Positions 46,661 through 57,516 of a stretch of DNA of 64,000 nt are shown in pieces (position 1 is the first letter of the stretch; each line of letters opens with the position of its first letter). The DNA is from Candidatus Pantoea deserta (GTDB lineage Bacteria > Pseudomonadota > Gammaproteobacteria > Enterobacterales > Enterobacteriaceae). The notes under the pieces were generated by a model. It made no database searches. It was not told where the DNA came from and saw only the letters and a list, made by a program, of their open reading frames with translations. The stretch covers positions 124,001 to 188,000 of the forward strand of contig NZ_RMVG01000001.1 in assembly GCF_003813865.1 (NCBI RefSeq). Reading direction: 5' to 3'. Position numbers and translations under genes: made by a program.

Positions 46661-47111
46661 CGTTTGCCTCCAGTACCGGATCGACTTCCAGCACATCGAT
46701 ATCGAAATGAACCTGATGACCGGCCAGCGGATGGTTAAAATCCACCGTAATGGAATCACCGGAAATATCGCGGATCACGCCTGGCATTTCACTGCCGCCC
46801 ATTCCGGTAAACAGCATAATCGCGCCGATTTCCGGCTCGCCCGCGTCGATAAAGTCGCGGCGCGAGAAGTACTGGATAAGATCCGGACTGACGGCGCCGA
46901 ACGCCGCTTCCGGCGCCAGCGTAAAGGCGTGCTTATCGCCCGCCTTCAGTCCCAGCAGCTCCTGCTCCAGTGCGTCGGAAAGGCTGCCATCGCCCAGGCG
47001 GAACAGCGCCGGTTTGCCGGAAGCTGACGTCGACTCCGCGACAGAACCATCCTCAAGCTTCAGCGTGAAATGCAGCAGCACCGCGCTGTCGCGCTGTACA
47101 GAGACTGTCAT
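46641..47111 (-). CDS. fkpB: FKBP-type peptidyl-prolyl isomerase FkpB (SlpA-like)
   Basis: Cytoplasmic prolyl isomerase/chaperone of the SlpA/SlyD group, with an insert-in-flap domain. 156 residues (E. coli 149). FKBP stretches are [18 protein letters not shown] near the start and [17 protein letters not shown] near 40; [13 protein letters not shown] ends the fold. Starts 3 nt after the lspA stop and overlaps ispH by 20 nt. Confidence 0.95.
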   Translation of the reverse strand: MTVSVQRDSAVLLHFTLKLEDGSVAESTSASGKPALFRLGDGSLSDALEQELLGLKAGDKHAFTLAPEAAFGAVSPDLIQYFSRRDFIDAGEPEIGAIMLFTGMGGSEMPGVIRDISGDSITVDFNHPLAGHQVHFDIDVLEVDPVLEANDANPAG

Positions 47112-47114
47112 GAC

Positions 47115-47618
47115 TTACCCTTGTTTTGCCGGTTTGCCGGACGGGCTAAAAAAGCCCTCCAGCACCACTAACGCGGCGCCGATACAGATGCCGCAGTCAG
47201 CGATATTGAAGGTTGCGAAGTGCCAGTCACCAATATAGAAGTCGATAAAATCGACCACAAATCCGTGATAAGCACGATCGAACAGGTTACCCGCCGCGCC
47301 GCCAATAATCAGCGCGTAGGCGATGTTTACGATTTTCTGGCTGGCCCGACTGCGGTACATCATCACCAGTAACGCCACCACAATGGCAATCGCGATGCCC
47401 GCGAAGAACCAGCGCTGCCAGCCGCCTTTATCCGCCAGGAAGCTGAACGCCGCGCCGTAGTTGTGCGCGTAAAACAGGTTGAGGAACGGCATCAGCGGCT
47501 GCGTTTCATGCAGCATCATGTTGTTCATCACCCACTGCTTGCTGGCGAAGTCGACCAGGATTACCACCAGCACCAGCCATATCCAGCGCAAGCCGGTTGA
47601 AAAAATAGATTTACGCAT
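47115..47618 (-). CDS. lspA: Lipoprotein signal peptidase LspA
   Basis: Inner-membrane aspartyl protease that removes signal peptides from diacylated prolipoproteins. 167 residues with four membrane helices. The catalytic aspartates lie in [22 protein letters not shown] near residues 110-131 (GN.FDR and VVDFID). Its ATG overlaps the ileS stop by 1 nt (TGATG), so it is translationally coupled. Confidence 0.97.
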   Translation of the reverse strand: MRKSIFSTGLRWIWLVLVVILVDFASKQWVMNNMMLHETQPLMPFLNLFYAHNYGAAFSFLADKGGWQRWFFAGIAIAIVVALLVMMYRSRASQKIVNIAYALIIGGAAGNLFDRAYHGFVVDFIDFYIGDWHFATFNIADCGICIGAALVVLEGFFSPSGKPAKQG

Positions 47619-50437
47619 CAGGCAAATTTACGCTCTTCGCCGTTGCCGGCCAGGTTGGTATAACAGCGACCGCACACGGCGAGATGCTCCGGATTGTGGC
47701 CGACGTCAGTAGTGTAGTGCCAGCAGCGCGGACACTTCTCGCCTTCTGCTTTATGCAGCGCGATTTTCAGACCTTTCACCAGTTCGCTCTGCTGCGCTTC
47801 CTCGCTGGCCAGCGCATAATCCGCCACCGTCGCGCCAGAAGTCAGCAGCACAAAGCGCAGCTCGTCGCCCAGCGCCTGAAGCTTCGCCGCTAGCGCCGCA
47901 TCGGCGTACAGCGTAACGGTCGCTTCGAGCGCGCCGCCGATACGCTTGTCGCTGCGCGCCTGCTCAATAGCCTTGTTGACTTCGCCGCGCACTTTCAGCA
48001 GCTCAGCCCAGTAGTCATTATTGAGCGCTTCATCCTGCGACAGACCAAACAGGCCGTCATACCACTCTTCGGTAAAGACGTACTGCGCGCGTTTGCCCGG
48101 CAGATAGCCCCAGATTTCATCGGCGGTGAAGGACATGATCGGCGCCATCCAGCGCACCAGCGCCTCAACAATGTGCCACAGCGCGGTCTGGCAGCTGCGA
48201 CGCGCCAGGCTGTCGCGCTTCGCCGTGTACTGACGGTCCTTGATGATGTCCAGATAGAAGGAGCCCATTTCGACCGAGCAGAACTGCATCAGACGCTGGA
48301 TCACTTCGTGGAAGTCGTAGTTCTCATAAGAGGCGACGATGTCCGCCTGCGCGGCCTGCGCGCGGCCGACCGCCCAGCGATCTACCACCACCAGCTCTTC
48401 CGGGCTAACCATATCGGTTTCCGGATTGAAACCGTTGAGGTTCGCCAGCAGGAAGCGCGCGGTGTTACGAATACGGCGATAGGCGTCGGCGGAGCGCTTC
48501 AGGATCTCGTCGGAAACCGCCATCTCGCCGGAGTAGTCGGTCGAGGCGACCCACAGACGCAGAATATCCGCGCCCAGTTTGTTCATCACGTCCTGCGGCG
48601 AAACGGTGTTGCCGATCGACTTGGACATTTTGCGGCCCTGACCGTCAACGGTAAAGCCGTGGGTCAGCACCTGACGGTAAGGCGCTTTGCCCTTCATTGC
48701 GGTGGAGATCATCAGGGAGGACATAAACCAGCCGCGATGCTGGTCGGAACCTTCCAGATACATATCCGCAGCGTGACCGCCAAATTCCGGACGCGCGTCC
48801 ACCACCGCGTAGCTGGTGGAGCCAGAGTCGAACCAGACGTCCAGCGTATCCGGCACTTTCACATAGTTGTCGGCGTCGTCGCCCATCAGATCGCGCGGGT
48901 CGAGATCCCACCACGCCTGGATGCCGTCCTGCTCCACGCGCTGCGCCACTTTTTCCATCAGCGCCAGCGTATCGGGATGCAGCTGCTCGGTCTCTTTATG
49001 AACGAACAGCGCCATCGGCACGCCCCAGGTGCGCTGACGAGAGATACACCAGTCCGGACGGTTGGCCACCATCGCCTCAATGCGCGCCTGGCCCCAGTCC
49101 GGGATCCACTGCACGCCTTTGATCTCTTTCAGCGACTGCGCGCGCAGCCCTTTCTGATCCATGCTGATAAACCACTGCGGCGTCGCGCGGAAGATGATCG
49201 GCGTTTTATGACGCCAGCAGTGCGGATAGCTGTGCAGCAATTTTTCCACATGCAGCAGCGCGCCCTTCTCTTTCAGCAGCTCAACGATGACATCGTTGGC
49301 TTTAAACACATTGAGACCGTCCAGCGTCGGGTAGGTGCCTGGCAGATAGCTGCCGTCCGGGCCGACCGGGTTCGCCACTTCAATGCCATACTTCTGACCG
49401 ATAACATAGTCGTCCGGACCGTGACCCGGCGCGGTGTGCACGGCGCCCGTACCGGCTTCAAGGGTCACATGTTCGCCCAGCACCACCGGCGACTGGATGT
49501 TGACCAGGAAAGGATGCTGGAAGGTGAGACGCTCCAGCGCCGCGCCTTTGCATTCGCCCAGCACCGTCCATTCGGCGACGCCAGCGCGCTTCAGCACGCT
49601 CTCTGTCAGCTCTTTCGCCAGGATCAGGGCGCGCCCGTCGATCTGCACCAGCTGATAGTCAAATTCCGGATGCAGCGAGATAGCGCGGTTAGCCGGTATG
49701 GTCCAGGGGGTCGTCGTCCAGATAACCAGCGAAATCGGGCCATTGACCGGCGCGTCGCCAAATCTGGCGCGCACGGCGTCAGCATCCACCGCGTTGAACA
49801 TCACGTCGATAGAGGGCGAGGTTTTGTCGTAGTATTCGACTTCCGCTTCCGCCAGCGCCGAACGGCAGTCGAGACACCAGTGCACCGGCTTCGCGCCTTT
49901 ATGCAGATGGCCGTTGCCGATGATTTTGCCCAGCGCGCGGATGATGTTGGCTTCGGTGTCGAAATTCATCGTCAGATAGGGACGATCCCAGTCGCCCAGC
50001 ACGCCGAGGCGGATAAAGTCCGCTTTCTGGCCTTCAACCTGCTCGGCGGCGTATTTGCGGCACGCTTCGCGAAATTCGGCTGGCGTTACTTTCTCGCCCG
50101 GCTTGCCGATCATCTGCTCGACTTTATGCTCGATCGGCAGACCGTGGCAGTCCCAGCCCGGCACGTAGGGCGAATCGAAACCCGCCATGCCTTTGGACTT
50201 AACGATAATGTCTTTCAGAATCTTGTTAACTGAGTGACCAATATGAATGCTGCCGTTCGCGTAGGGAGGGCCGTCATGCAGAATAAAGGTTTTTTTCCCT
50301 TTTTTGGCTTCGCGGATGATGTTGTACAGATTGTCATCATACCAGCGTTGCAGCATCCCCGGTTCGCGTTTGGCCAGATCGCCACGCATCGGGAACCCCG
50401 TTTCGGGCAAATTCAGGGTAGATTTATAGTCACTCAT
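47618..50437 (-). CDS. ileS: Isoleucine--tRNA ligase IleS
   Basis: Charges tRNA-Ile and edits valine. 939 residues from the ATG at 50437 ([20 protein letters not shown]); the frame opens 39 nt earlier but E. coli starts here (938 residues). HIGH motif in [16 protein letters not shown] near residue 58-73, KMSKS in [12 protein letters not shown] near 602-613, CP1 editing domain with [11 protein letters not shown] near 240, and a C-terminal zinc site CPRCW...CGRCY near 900-925. Followed by lspA. Confidence 0.98.
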   Translation of the reverse strand: MSDYKSTLNLPETGFPMRGDLAKREPGMLQRWYDDNLYNIIREAKKGKKTFILHDGPPYANGSIHIGHSVNKILKDIIVKSKGMAGFDSPYVPGWDCHGLPIEHKVEQMIGKPGEKVTPAEFREACRKYAAEQVEGQKADFIRLGVLGDWDRPYLTMNFDTEANIIRALGKIIGNGHLHKGAKPVHWCLDCRSALAEAEVEYYDKTSPSIDVMFNAVDADAVRARFGDAPVNGPISLVIWTTTPWTIPANRAISLHPEFDYQLVQIDGRALILAKELTESVLKRAGVAEWTVLGECKGAALERLTFQHPFLVNIQSPVVLGEHVTLEAGTGAVHTAPGHGPDDYVIGQKYGIEVANPVGPDGSYLPGTYPTLDGLNVFKANDVIVELLKEKGALLHVEKLLHSYPHCWRHKTPIIFRATPQWFISMDQKGLRAQSLKEIKGVQWIPDWGQARIEAMVANRPDWCISRQRTWGVPMALFVHKETEQLHPDTLALMEKVAQRVEQDGIQAWWDLDPRDLMGDDADNYVKVPDTLDVWFDSGSTSYAVVDARPEFGGHAADMYLEGSDQHRGWFMSSLMISTAMKGKAPYRQVLTHGFTVDGQGRKMSKSIGNTVSPQDVMNKLGADILRLWVASTDYSGEMAVSDEILKRSADAYRRIRNTARFLLANLNGFNPETDMVSPEELVVVDRWAVGRAQAAQADIVASYENYDFHEVIQRLMQFCSVEMGSFYLDIIKDRQYTAKRDSLARRSCQTALWHIVEALVRWMAPIMSFTADEIWGYLPGKRAQYVFTEEWYDGLFGLSQDEALNNDYWAELLKVRGEVNKAIEQARSDKRIGGALEATVTLYADAALAAKLQALGDELRFVLLTSGATVADYALASEEAQQSELVKGLKIALHKAEGEKCPRCWHYTTDVGHNPEHLAVCGRCYTNLAGNGEERKFA

Positions 50438-50465
50438 CAGATTCTCGTTTCCGTATTTCGCGGGA

Positions 50466-51389
50466 TTAAAGCCCAAAGAATTGCCGGGCGGTTACCACAT
50501 CTTTCGCAATTTGTTCTTTCAACGCCTCCAGCGAGGCAAAGCGCTGCTCGTTACGTATCTTATGCTTCAGCACCACATCAATGTGCTTTCCATACAGATT
50601 GATATTGATGTCAAGCAGGTGAACTTCAAGCTGCTGGCGCAATCCTTTTACCGTCGGCCGCGTGCCGATATTAGCCACGCCGGGAACAGGCGCGCCCAGG
50701 CCGTGCACTTCCACCGCGTAGACGCCTTTTACCGGCGAGACGATGCGGCGTAAAGGAAGATTCGCAGTGGGAAAACCGATAGTGCGCCCCAGGGCGTCGC
50801 CGTGCACGACGCGCCCGGAAATACTGAAAGGATGGCCCAGCAGCGTTTGCGCCTGCGCTAAATCGTCAGCAGCCAGCGCCTGACGTACGGCCGTGCTGCT
50901 GATGCGCTTACCGCCGTCGCAAAAGGTCTCGGTGCTGACAACGTCAAAACCGTATTCCGCACCGGCCTTCTGTAATAACAGGAAATCGCCCTGACGACCA
51001 GCGCCAAAGCGGAAATCATCTCCCACCGCCAGATAGCTGACGCCCAGCTTCTCGACCAGCAAATCGGTGATAAAGCACTGCGCCGACTGCGCGGCGAAGC
51101 GACGGTCAAAGCGCACGCAGAGCACCCGATCCACTCCGGCTTCCGCCAGATACTTCAGCTTCTCGCGCAGACGCGTCAGACGCGCGGGGGCTTTATCCCC
51201 GGCAAACAGCTCAAGCGGCTGCGGCTCAAACAGCATCACCATCACCGGAAGCTGGCGTTTTCGTCCCTCTTCGCACAGGCGCGCCATCAGCGCCTGATGG
51301 CCGCGATGCACGCCGTCGAAGTTACCAATGGTCAGGACGCAGCCGCGATGCTGCTCGTTTAAATTATGAATACCGCGGATAAACTTCAT
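50466..51389 (-). CDS. ribF: Bifunctional riboflavin kinase/FAD synthetase RibF
   Basis: Makes FMN from riboflavin and then FAD. 307 residues (E. coli 313). The N-terminal FAD synthetase domain has [16 protein letters not shown] near residues 20-35 (HxGH nucleotidyltransferase motif); the C-terminal kinase domain has [20 protein letters not shown] near 190-209 (GxPTAN). The ileS start lies 28 nt downstream, so they are co-transcribed. Confidence 0.96.
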   Translation of the reverse strand: MKFIRGIHNLNEQHRGCVLTIGNFDGVHRGHQALMARLCEEGRKRQLPVMVMLFEPQPLELFAGDKAPARLTRLREKLKYLAEAGVDRVLCVRFDRRFAAQSAQCFITDLLVEKLGVSYLAVGDDFRFGAGRQGDFLLLQKAGAEYGFDVVSTETFCDGGKRISSTAVRQALAADDLAQAQTLLGHPFSISGRVVHGDALGRTIGFPTANLPLRRIVSPVKGVYAVEVHGLGAPVPGVANIGTRPTVKGLRQQLEVHLLDININLYGKHIDVVLKHKIRNEQRFASLEALKEQIAKDVVTARQFFGL

Positions 51390-51969
<580 letters not shown>

Positions 51970-51996
51970 GCCTTTGTTTATCGCTTTGTAAAAAGA

Positions 51997-52020
51997 ACCG
52001 GCGCTTAGCCGGTTTTTTTT
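51997..52020 (+). terminator. Rho-independent terminator of rpsT
   Basis: Stem ACCGGC / GCCGGT followed by eight or nine T. It lies 28 nt after the rpsT stop and also borders the 3' end of nhaA. Confidence 0.95.
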
Positions 52021-52028
52021 CGCCTCAG

Positions 52029-53204
52029 TTATGCCGCCCCACGCCCCGCCAGACGTCTGCGCAGAATCAGATAGCCCGCCACCGCCGACAGGATCGAGCC
52101 AAGCAGAATGCCCAGCTTCGCCAGCGTAATAAGCTGCGGGTTGCTTTCGCCATAGGCCAGCGACGCGATAAAAATCGACATTGTGAAGCCTATGCCGCAC
52201 AGCACGCCGACCGCGGCAATATCCGCCAGCGAGGTATTTTTCGGCAGCGAGGCCAGTCTGCCTTTTACCGCCAGCCAGCAGAACAGCGTAATGCCGAGCG
52301 GCTTGCCAAACAGCAGTCCCGCCATAATGCCCAGCGGCAGCAGCGAGAAAATACTGGCGGCGTGAACCCCGTCAAGCGACACGCCCGCGTTGGCGAAGGC
52401 GAACAGCGGCAGAATCAGCCAGCGCACCCAGGGATGCAGCGCGTGCTCCAGATGGATCGCCGGGGAATGCCCTTCCTGTTTCTTTAGCGGAATCAGGAAC
52501 CCAACGACCACGCCCGCCAGCGTGGCATGGACGCCCGACTTGAGCACTGCGGTCCATAATACCAGCCCCACCAGCAGGTAGAGTCCGGTATTACGCAGAT
52601 TAAGCAGGTTCATGGCGGCCAGCACGATAATCGCCAGCGCGGCGACGGCCAATGCGCTCATCGACAGCTCACTGGTGTAAAACAGCGCGATAATCACGAT
52701 CGCGCCGAGATCGTCAATGATCGCCAGCGCCATCAAAAAGATCTTCAGCGCCGGCGGCACGCGGCTGCCCAGCAGCGCGAGAATACCCAGCGCGAAGGCG
52801 ATGTCGGTGGCGGTCGGAATCGCCCAGCCGCTGCGCGTAGCCGCATCCGCGCCGTTAAAGGCCAGAAAAAGCAGGCCTGGCATCAGCATACCGCCCAGCG
52901 CGGCAATCAGGGGGAAAATAGCCTGTTCACGCTTCGCCAGAGCACCCATCACCATTTCCCGCTTCACTTCTAAACCGACCAGCAGAAAGAAAATCGCCAT
53001 CAGCGCATCGTTAATCCACAGCAACAGATTCTTGCTGATGTCGAGCGCGCCGAAGCGAAATTCAACCGGTATCGCCAGCAGGTTTTGATAGCCTTGCTGG
53101 GTCGGCGCATAGTTCGCCAGAAACATTGCCAGCGCGGCGGCGAGGATGAGCACAACGCCGCTGGTCGCGTCGTTGTGGAGCAGTTTTTTCAGCCCGATAT
53201 TCAC
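52029..53204 (-). CDS. nhaA: Na+/H+ antiporter NhaA
   Basis: Inner-membrane antiporter exporting Na+ or Li+ for two H+, central to pH and salt homeostasis. With GTG at 53204 (AAGGA 7 nt upstream) it has 391 residues (E. coli 388) and reads [19 protein letters not shown]. The ion-binding pair is in [10 protein letters not shown] (residues about 164-165). The frame is open 51 nt further up, but that part has no homology. The E. coli partner regulator nhaR, normally just downstream, is absent: rpsT follows directly. Confidence 0.95.
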   Translation of the reverse strand: MNIGLKKLLHNDATSGVVLILAAALAMFLANYAPTQQGYQNLLAIPVEFRFGALDISKNLLLWINDALMAIFFLLVGLEVKREMVMGALAKREQAIFPLIAALGGMLMPGLLFLAFNGADAATRSGWAIPTATDIAFALGILALLGSRVPPALKIFLMALAIIDDLGAIVIIALFYTSELSMSALAVAALAIIVLAAMNLLNLRNTGLYLLVGLVLWTAVLKSGVHATLAGVVVGFLIPLKKQEGHSPAIHLEHALHPWVRWLILPLFAFANAGVSLDGVHAASIFSLLPLGIMAGLLFGKPLGITLFCWLAVKGRLASLPKNTSLADIAAVGVLCGIGFTMSIFIASLAYGESNPQLITLAKLGILLGSILSAVAGYLILRRRLAGRGAA

Positions 53205-53303
53205 GAAGCAGTCCTTTTCAGAAAATAAACAGCAAACAGACCGCAATGATAACATTTTGTAACAGCGGTTGAGTCCGGGACCGGAATGATTACTTAAGAA
53301 AGG

Positions 53304-53335
53304 GGCAAAAAAAAGCCAGCGGCTGCGCGCTGGCT
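53304..53335 (-). terminator. Rho-independent terminator of dnaKJ
   Basis: Stem AGCCAGCG / CGCTGGCT with a 6-nt loop, followed on the minus strand by eight T or more. It lies 20 nt past the dnaJ stop. Confidence 0.92.
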
Positions 53336-53355
53336 TAGTTATCAGAACAGGAAAC

Positions 53356-54498
53356 TTAGCGGGTCAAATCGTCAAAGAACTTCTTCACGCCGTCGAAGAA
53401 GCTTTTGGAGCGCGGGCTGTTATTTTCACCCGTCGGTCCGCCGAAGCTCTCTTCAAGGTCACGCAGCAGCTTTTTCTGTTTCTCGTTCAGATTCACTGGC
53501 GTTTCGACCACCACGCGACACAGCAGATCGCCGACCGCACCGCCTCGTACCGACTTCACGCCTTTGCCGCGCATGCGGAACAGCTTGCCGGTCTGGGTTT
53601 CCGCCGGAACTTTCAGCTTCACGCGTCCATCCAGCGTCGGCACTTCAATCTCGCCGCCCAGCGCCGCCATCGCAAAATTGATCGGCACTTCGCAGTAGAG
53701 GTTGTTATCTTCGCGTTCGAAAATCGGGTGTTTTTTCACCGACACCTGAACGTAGAGATCGCCAGCCGGCGCGCCCTGCTCGCCCGCTTCCCCTTCGCCG
53801 CTGAGACGAATGCGGTCGCCGGTATCCACGCCTGCGGGGATTTTCACCGACAGGGTTTTCGATTTCTCAACGCGACCGTGTCCATGACAGGCGTTGCACG
53901 GATCTTTAATCACCGAGCCGCGGCCATGACAGGTTGGACAAGCCTGCTGTACGGTAAAGAAGCCCTGACGCATCTGCACCTGGCCTGCGCCGTGGCAGGT
54001 CGGACAGGTTTGTGGCTGCGTACCTGATTTCGCGCCGCTGCCGTGGCAAACATCGCACTCTTGCAGCGTCGGGATGCGGATCTCTTTGGTCACGCCGCGC
54101 ACCGCTTCTTCCAGCGTCAGCTCCATGTTGTAGCGTAAATCGGCACCGCGCGCTGCGCGCTGACGACGTCCGCCGCCAAAAATATCGCCGAAAACGTCGC
54201 CAAAGATATCGCTGAAGTCGGCGCCGCCGCCAAAGCCGCCGCCGCCGAACCCGCCGCCGCCCATACCGCCCTGTTCAAAGGCTGCATGGCCGTACTGATC
54301 GTATGCCGCGCGTTTCTGCGCGTCGGTCAGGATTTCGTAGGCTTCCTTAACCTCTTTGAATTTGGCTTCAGCTTCTTTGTCACCCGGATTACGGTCAGGG
54401 TGATACTTCATCGCCAGGCGCTTATACGCCTTTTTAATTTCACGTTCGTCTGCGGATTTGGAGACGCCTAAAATCTCGTAGTAGTCACTCTTCGCCAT
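53356..54498 (-). CDS. dnaJ: Chaperone protein DnaJ
   Basis: Hsp40 co-chaperone that delivers substrates to DnaK and stimulates its ATPase. 380 residues (E. coli 376). J domain at residues 1-70 with HPD in [10 protein letters not shown] near 33, a Gly/Phe-rich linker ([16 protein letters not shown] near 76-91), four CxxCxGxG zinc repeats between about 145 and 205 ([32 protein letters not shown]) and two C-terminal substrate-binding domains. In operon with dnaK. Confidence 0.98.
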   Translation of the reverse strand: MAKSDYYEILGVSKSADEREIKKAYKRLAMKYHPDRNPGDKEAEAKFKEVKEAYEILTDAQKRAAYDQYGHAAFEQGGMGGGGFGGGGFGGGADFSDIFGDVFGDIFGGGRRQRAARGADLRYNMELTLEEAVRGVTKEIRIPTLQECDVCHGSGAKSGTQPQTCPTCHGAGQVQMRQGFFTVQQACPTCHGRGSVIKDPCNACHGHGRVEKSKTLSVKIPAGVDTGDRIRLSGEGEAGEQGAPAGDLYVQVSVKKHPIFEREDNNLYCEVPINFAMAALGGEIEVPTLDGRVKLKVPAETQTGKLFRMRGKGVKSVRGGAVGDLLCRVVVETPVNLNEKQKKLLRDLEESFGGPTGENNSPRSKSFFDGVKKFFDDLTR

Positions 54499-54522
54499 TT
54501 TTTCTTAGCCCTTAACATGCTC

Positions 54523-54555
54523 GCACGGGCGTGGAGAGATCTCCTACGCCCGTGC
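54523..54555 (-). repeat. Strong inverted repeat in the dnaK-dnaJ intergenic region
   Basis: GCACGGGCGT (54523-54532) pairs with ACGCCCGTGC (54546-54555), and the interior GGAGA/TCTCC extends the stem with one bulge. No T run follows, so it is more likely an RNA-processing or stability hairpin than a full terminator. In E. coli this interval was reported to yield a small RNA named tpke11, as far as I recall. Confidence 0.75.
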
Positions 54556-54602
54556 TGGTTTCAACGGCTGTCAGGCCAACCGTCGCGCCCGGTCAGGGGC
54601 AA

Positions 54603-56516
54603 TTATTTTTTGTTATCTTTCACTTCTTCGAATTCAGCGTCGACAACGTCGTCATCTTTCTTCGCAGAAGCGTCGGCTGCATCCGCGCCGCCAGCCTGTG
54701 CCTGCTGCTGTGCCGCTTCCATCAGTTTGCTGGAAACCTGCATCAGCGCCTGCATCTTCGCGTCGATGGCTTCTTTGTCTTCGCCTTTCAGCGCGGTTTC
54801 CAGCTCGCTAAGCGCGGCTTCGATAGGCGCTTTGTCGTCGGCGGAGAGTTTGTCGCCCGCTTCTTCCAGCTGCTTACGCGTGCTGTGGGCAATCTGGTCG
54901 CCCTGGTTGCGCGTCTGCACCAGCTCTTCGAACTTGCGATCCGATTCAGCGTTCGCTTCGGCATCGCGAACCATTTTTTCGATCTCTTCCTCGTTCAGAC
55001 CAGAAGAGGCCTTGATGGTGATCTTCTGCTCTTTACCGCTGTTCTTGTCTTTGGCTGAGACGTGCAGGATACCGTCCGCATCGATGTCAAAGGTGACTTC
55101 GATCTGCGGCATGCCGCGCGGCGCAGGCTGGATGCCGTCCAGGTTGAACTGACCCAGCGATTTGTTATCGCTTGAACGCTTACGCTCGCCCTGTAGCACG
55201 TGAATGGTCACGGCTGACTGGTTGTCTTCCGCCGTTGAGAACACCTGGCTGTGCTTGGTCGGAATCGTGGTGTTCTTGCTGATCAGCGAGGTCATCACGC
55301 CGCCCATGGTTTCGATACCCAGCGACAGCGGGGTTACGTCCAGCAGCAGAACGTCTTTCACGTCGCCAGCCAGTACGCCGCCCTGTACCGCAGCGCCGAC
55401 GGCAACCGCTTCGTCCGGGTTAACGTCTTTACGCGGCTCTTTACCGAAGAACTCAGCGACTTTGGACTGCACCATCGGCATACGGGTCTGACCGCCCACC
55501 AGGATCACGTCGTTGATGTCGGAAACCGAGAGACCGGCATCCTGCAACGCGACTTTCAGCGGCTCGATAGAGCGGGTGACCAGATCTTCAACCAGCGACT
55601 CCAGCTTAGCGCGGGTCACTTTGATGTTCAGGTGTTTCGGACCGGTCGCGTCTGCGGTGATGTACGGCAGGTTAACGTCGGTCTGCTGCGCGGAGGAGAG
55701 CTCGATTTTCGCTTTCTCTGCCGCTTCTTTCAGGCGCTGCATCGCCAGCGGATCGTTGTGCAGATCGATGCCCTGATCTTTCTTGAATTCGGCAACCAGA
55801 TAGTTAATCAGACGGCTGTCGAAGTCTTCGCCGCCCAGGTGGGTGTCACCGTTGGTCGCCAGCACTTCAAAGGTTTTTTCGCCGTCAACTTCGTCAATTT
55901 CGATAATAGAGATATCGAAAGTACCGCCGCCCAGGTCATAGACCGCGATGGTGCGGTTGCCCTGGCCTTTGTCCAGACCGTAAGCCAGCGCAGCGGCCGT
56001 CGGTTCGTTAATGATACGTTTTACTTCCAGACCAGCGATACGGCCGGCATCTTTCGTTGCCTGACGCTGTGCATCGTTGAAGTAGGCCGGAACGGTAATA
56101 ACCGCTTCGGTGACCGGCTCGCCGAGATAGTCTTCAGCGGTTTTCTTCATTTTTTTCAGCACTTCCGCAGAGATCTGCGGCGGAGCCATTTTCTGGCCTT
56201 TTACATCCAGCCAGGCATCGCCGTTGTCGGAAGAGGTGATTTTGTACGGCATGATTTTAATATCGCGCTGTACTTCTTCATCCTGGAAACGACGGCCAAT
56301 CAGACGCTTGATAGCAAACAGCGTGTTCTGCGGGTTTGTTACCGCCTGACGTTTAGCCGGTTGACCGACCAGAGTTTCGCCATCCTGCGTATAAGCAATA
56401 ATTGAAGGCGTGGTGCGATCGCCCTCGGCATTCTCCAGCACGCGTGCTTTAGTGCCGTCCATGATCGCAACACAAGAGTTGGTTGTACCCAGGTCAATAC
56501 CAATAATCTTACCCAT
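54603..56516 (-). CDS. dnaK: Chaperone protein DnaK (Hsp70)
   Basis: Hsp70 chaperone, with DnaJ and GrpE. 637 residues (E. coli 638). N-terminal ATPase domain: [16 protein letters not shown] near 5-20, [12 protein letters not shown] near 193-204, [13 protein letters not shown] near 337; linker [13 protein letters not shown] near 388-400; C-terminal substrate domain and a lid ending EEVKDNKK. Leader of about 115 nt from the sigma-32 promoter at 56639-56667. The genes to the right are not part of this operon. Confidence 0.98.
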   Translation of the reverse strand: MGKIIGIDLGTTNSCVAIMDGTKARVLENAEGDRTTPSIIAYTQDGETLVGQPAKRQAVTNPQNTLFAIKRLIGRRFQDEEVQRDIKIMPYKITSSDNGDAWLDVKGQKMAPPQISAEVLKKMKKTAEDYLGEPVTEAVITVPAYFNDAQRQATKDAGRIAGLEVKRIINEPTAAALAYGLDKGQGNRTIAVYDLGGGTFDISIIEIDEVDGEKTFEVLATNGDTHLGGEDFDSRLINYLVAEFKKDQGIDLHNDPLAMQRLKEAAEKAKIELSSAQQTDVNLPYITADATGPKHLNIKVTRAKLESLVEDLVTRSIEPLKVALQDAGLSVSDINDVILVGGQTRMPMVQSKVAEFFGKEPRKDVNPDEAVAVGAAVQGGVLAGDVKDVLLLDVTPLSLGIETMGGVMTSLISKNTTIPTKHSQVFSTAEDNQSAVTIHVLQGERKRSSDNKSLGQFNLDGIQPAPRGMPQIEVTFDIDADGILHVSAKDKNSGKEQKITIKASSGLNEEEIEKMVRDAEANAESDRKFEELVQTRNQGDQIAHSTRKQLEEAGDKLSADDKAPIEAALSELETALKGEDKEAIDAKMQALMQVSSKLMEAAQQQAQAGGADAADASAKKDDDVVDAEFEEVKDNKK

Positions 56517-56638
56517 CTAAACGTCTCCCACTTAAATTCTTTGTCAGTTTGGGTTGTGAACCCTTTATGCGGGCGCTTTGCTGGCTTTCAACCGCCAGGA
56601 CTCGCTTTTTTCCCAGGCTCACAACGCTCGATGACAAC

Positions 56639-56667
56639 TAGATGGGGCCGCTTCGAAGCGCATCAAG
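56639..56667 (-). promoter_or_regulatory. Sigma-32 heat-shock promoter of dnaKJ
   Basis: On the minus strand CTTGATG (56667-56661), a 13-nt spacer and CCCCATCTA (56647-56639). These match the sigma-32 consensus (CTTGAAA...CCCCATNT) and the E. coli dnaK P1 promoter. Confidence 0.92.
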
Positions 56668-57081
56668 GGTTAAAAGAAAAAATTTTTTCAGACTGGTGCG
56701 CTTCGTGGCGTCGAACCTGGCGCAGACAAAAGAAAAAGCCGCCGAAAAGGCAAAAGAAAAGGCCGCAAAAACTGCGGCCTTTAAACGGATGTCTGATTAA
56801 GTGCTGTGTGAGTGCATCGGCCCACCTGGGGGTGCGATGAAAATGTATTATCGTTATTATTGCAAAACTAATTTATTTTTCTGTTTTTCCCTGGTGTCAG
56901 CAAGATGCTGTAAGAGGTGAATCAAATCAGCAAAGCCATCATAATACAGCTGGCTGACTGTCACAGGGGGAATATTAACCCTTGCGCGCCGCTTAGCGTC
57001 ATGCTAATAATGGCAATTCTGGGCATGTTAATATAACACCCTTCCCTTACTCATCATTTATCAAACGGACGCGACTATAAT
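56668..57081. other. Intergenic region between the dnaK promoter and the acetyltransferase gene
   Basis: About 410 bp without a supported gene; yaaI, yaaW and satP, which lie here in E. coli, are missing. It contains a minus-facing terminator hairpin (56752-56778) and an unsupported 52-codon frame (56642-56800, plus) with a Lys/Ala/Glu-rich end. The part 56840-57081 is AT-rich and must hold the promoter of the 57-59.5 kb operon, which I could not place with confidence. Confidence 0.6.
56752..56778 (-). terminator. Orphan terminator-like hairpin upstream of dnaK
   Basis: GGCCGC / GCGGCC (56761-56766 and 56773-56778) around AAAAACT, followed on the minus strand by TTTTCTTTT. No minus-strand gene lies to its right within reach, so it may insulate the dnaK promoter or be left over from a lost gene. 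Confidence 0.6.
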
Positions 57082-57492
57082 ATGGAAATTAAAATCAGCC
57101 ATATTGAAGACCGTCAGACCGAAGAATATATTATTCAGCGACTCTGGCAGCACAATAACCGCTTTGCTGACGTCAATATGAAATCCCTGAATGTTTTTCT
57201 TTACGATGATGAGCAGCGTATTCAGGGCGGCCTGCTGGCGCATACCTGGTTTGGCACGCTGGATATTAACTATCTGTGGATTGATGAGGCGTACCGCCAG
57301 CACGGTTCGGGACGTCAGCTAATGCTGGCGGCTGAGGAAGAGGCGCGCGGCCGCGGCTGCCATATGGCGGTGGTAGATACTCTCAGTTTTCAGGCGCGCG
57401 GCTTTTATGAAAAACTGGGCTATCGCGTTTACGGCGAAAAAGACGATTATGCGCAGCGCTTTGCCCGTTATTATCTGGCAAAAAGATTATAA
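57082..57492 (+). CDS. GNAT-family N-acetyltransferase
   Basis: 136 residues with the GNAT fold. The acetyl-CoA motif A is visible as LWIDEAYRQHGSGRQLMLAA near residues 67-86 (V/I-x-x-x-x-R/Q-x-x-G-x-G/A), and motif B as ARGFYEKLGYRVYGE near 108-122. It acetylates an unknown acceptor; such short stand-alone GNATs act on small molecules, toxins or proteins. ATG at 57082 with only a poor ribosome site (GGA about 14 nt upstream). The next gene starts 24 nt later, so they form one unit. Confidence 0.85.
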   Translation: MEIKISHIEDRQTEEYIIQRLWQHNNRFADVNMKSLNVFLYDDEQRIQGGLLAHTWFGTLDINYLWIDEAYRQHGSGRQLMLAAEEEARGRGCHMAVVDTLSFQARGFYEKLGYRVYGEKDDYAQRFARYYLAKRL

Positions 57493-57516
57493 ACCGGACT
57501 CTATTAGCGAGGCGCT

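Noticed and set aside
48173..50233. 686-codon open frame antisense to ileS
   Set aside because: It is a codon-position shadow: GC-rich coding strands leave the antisense frame open. It has no ribosome site, no recognisable domain and an arginine/histidine/valine-heavy composition, while ileS on the other strand is certain.
54238..54275. Repetitive GCC-rich stretch considered as a tandem repeat
   Set aside because: It encodes the Gly/Phe-rich linker of DnaJ, so the repeat is explained by the protein.
55251..56405. 384-codon open frame antisense to dnaK
   Set aside because: Well-known antisense open frame on Hsp70 genes; explained by codon bias, with no independent support.
56541..56840. 99-codon plus frame upstream of dnaK
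   Set aside because: It spans the dnaK leader and sigma-32 promoter and has tryptophan/lysine-rich composition without family likeness.
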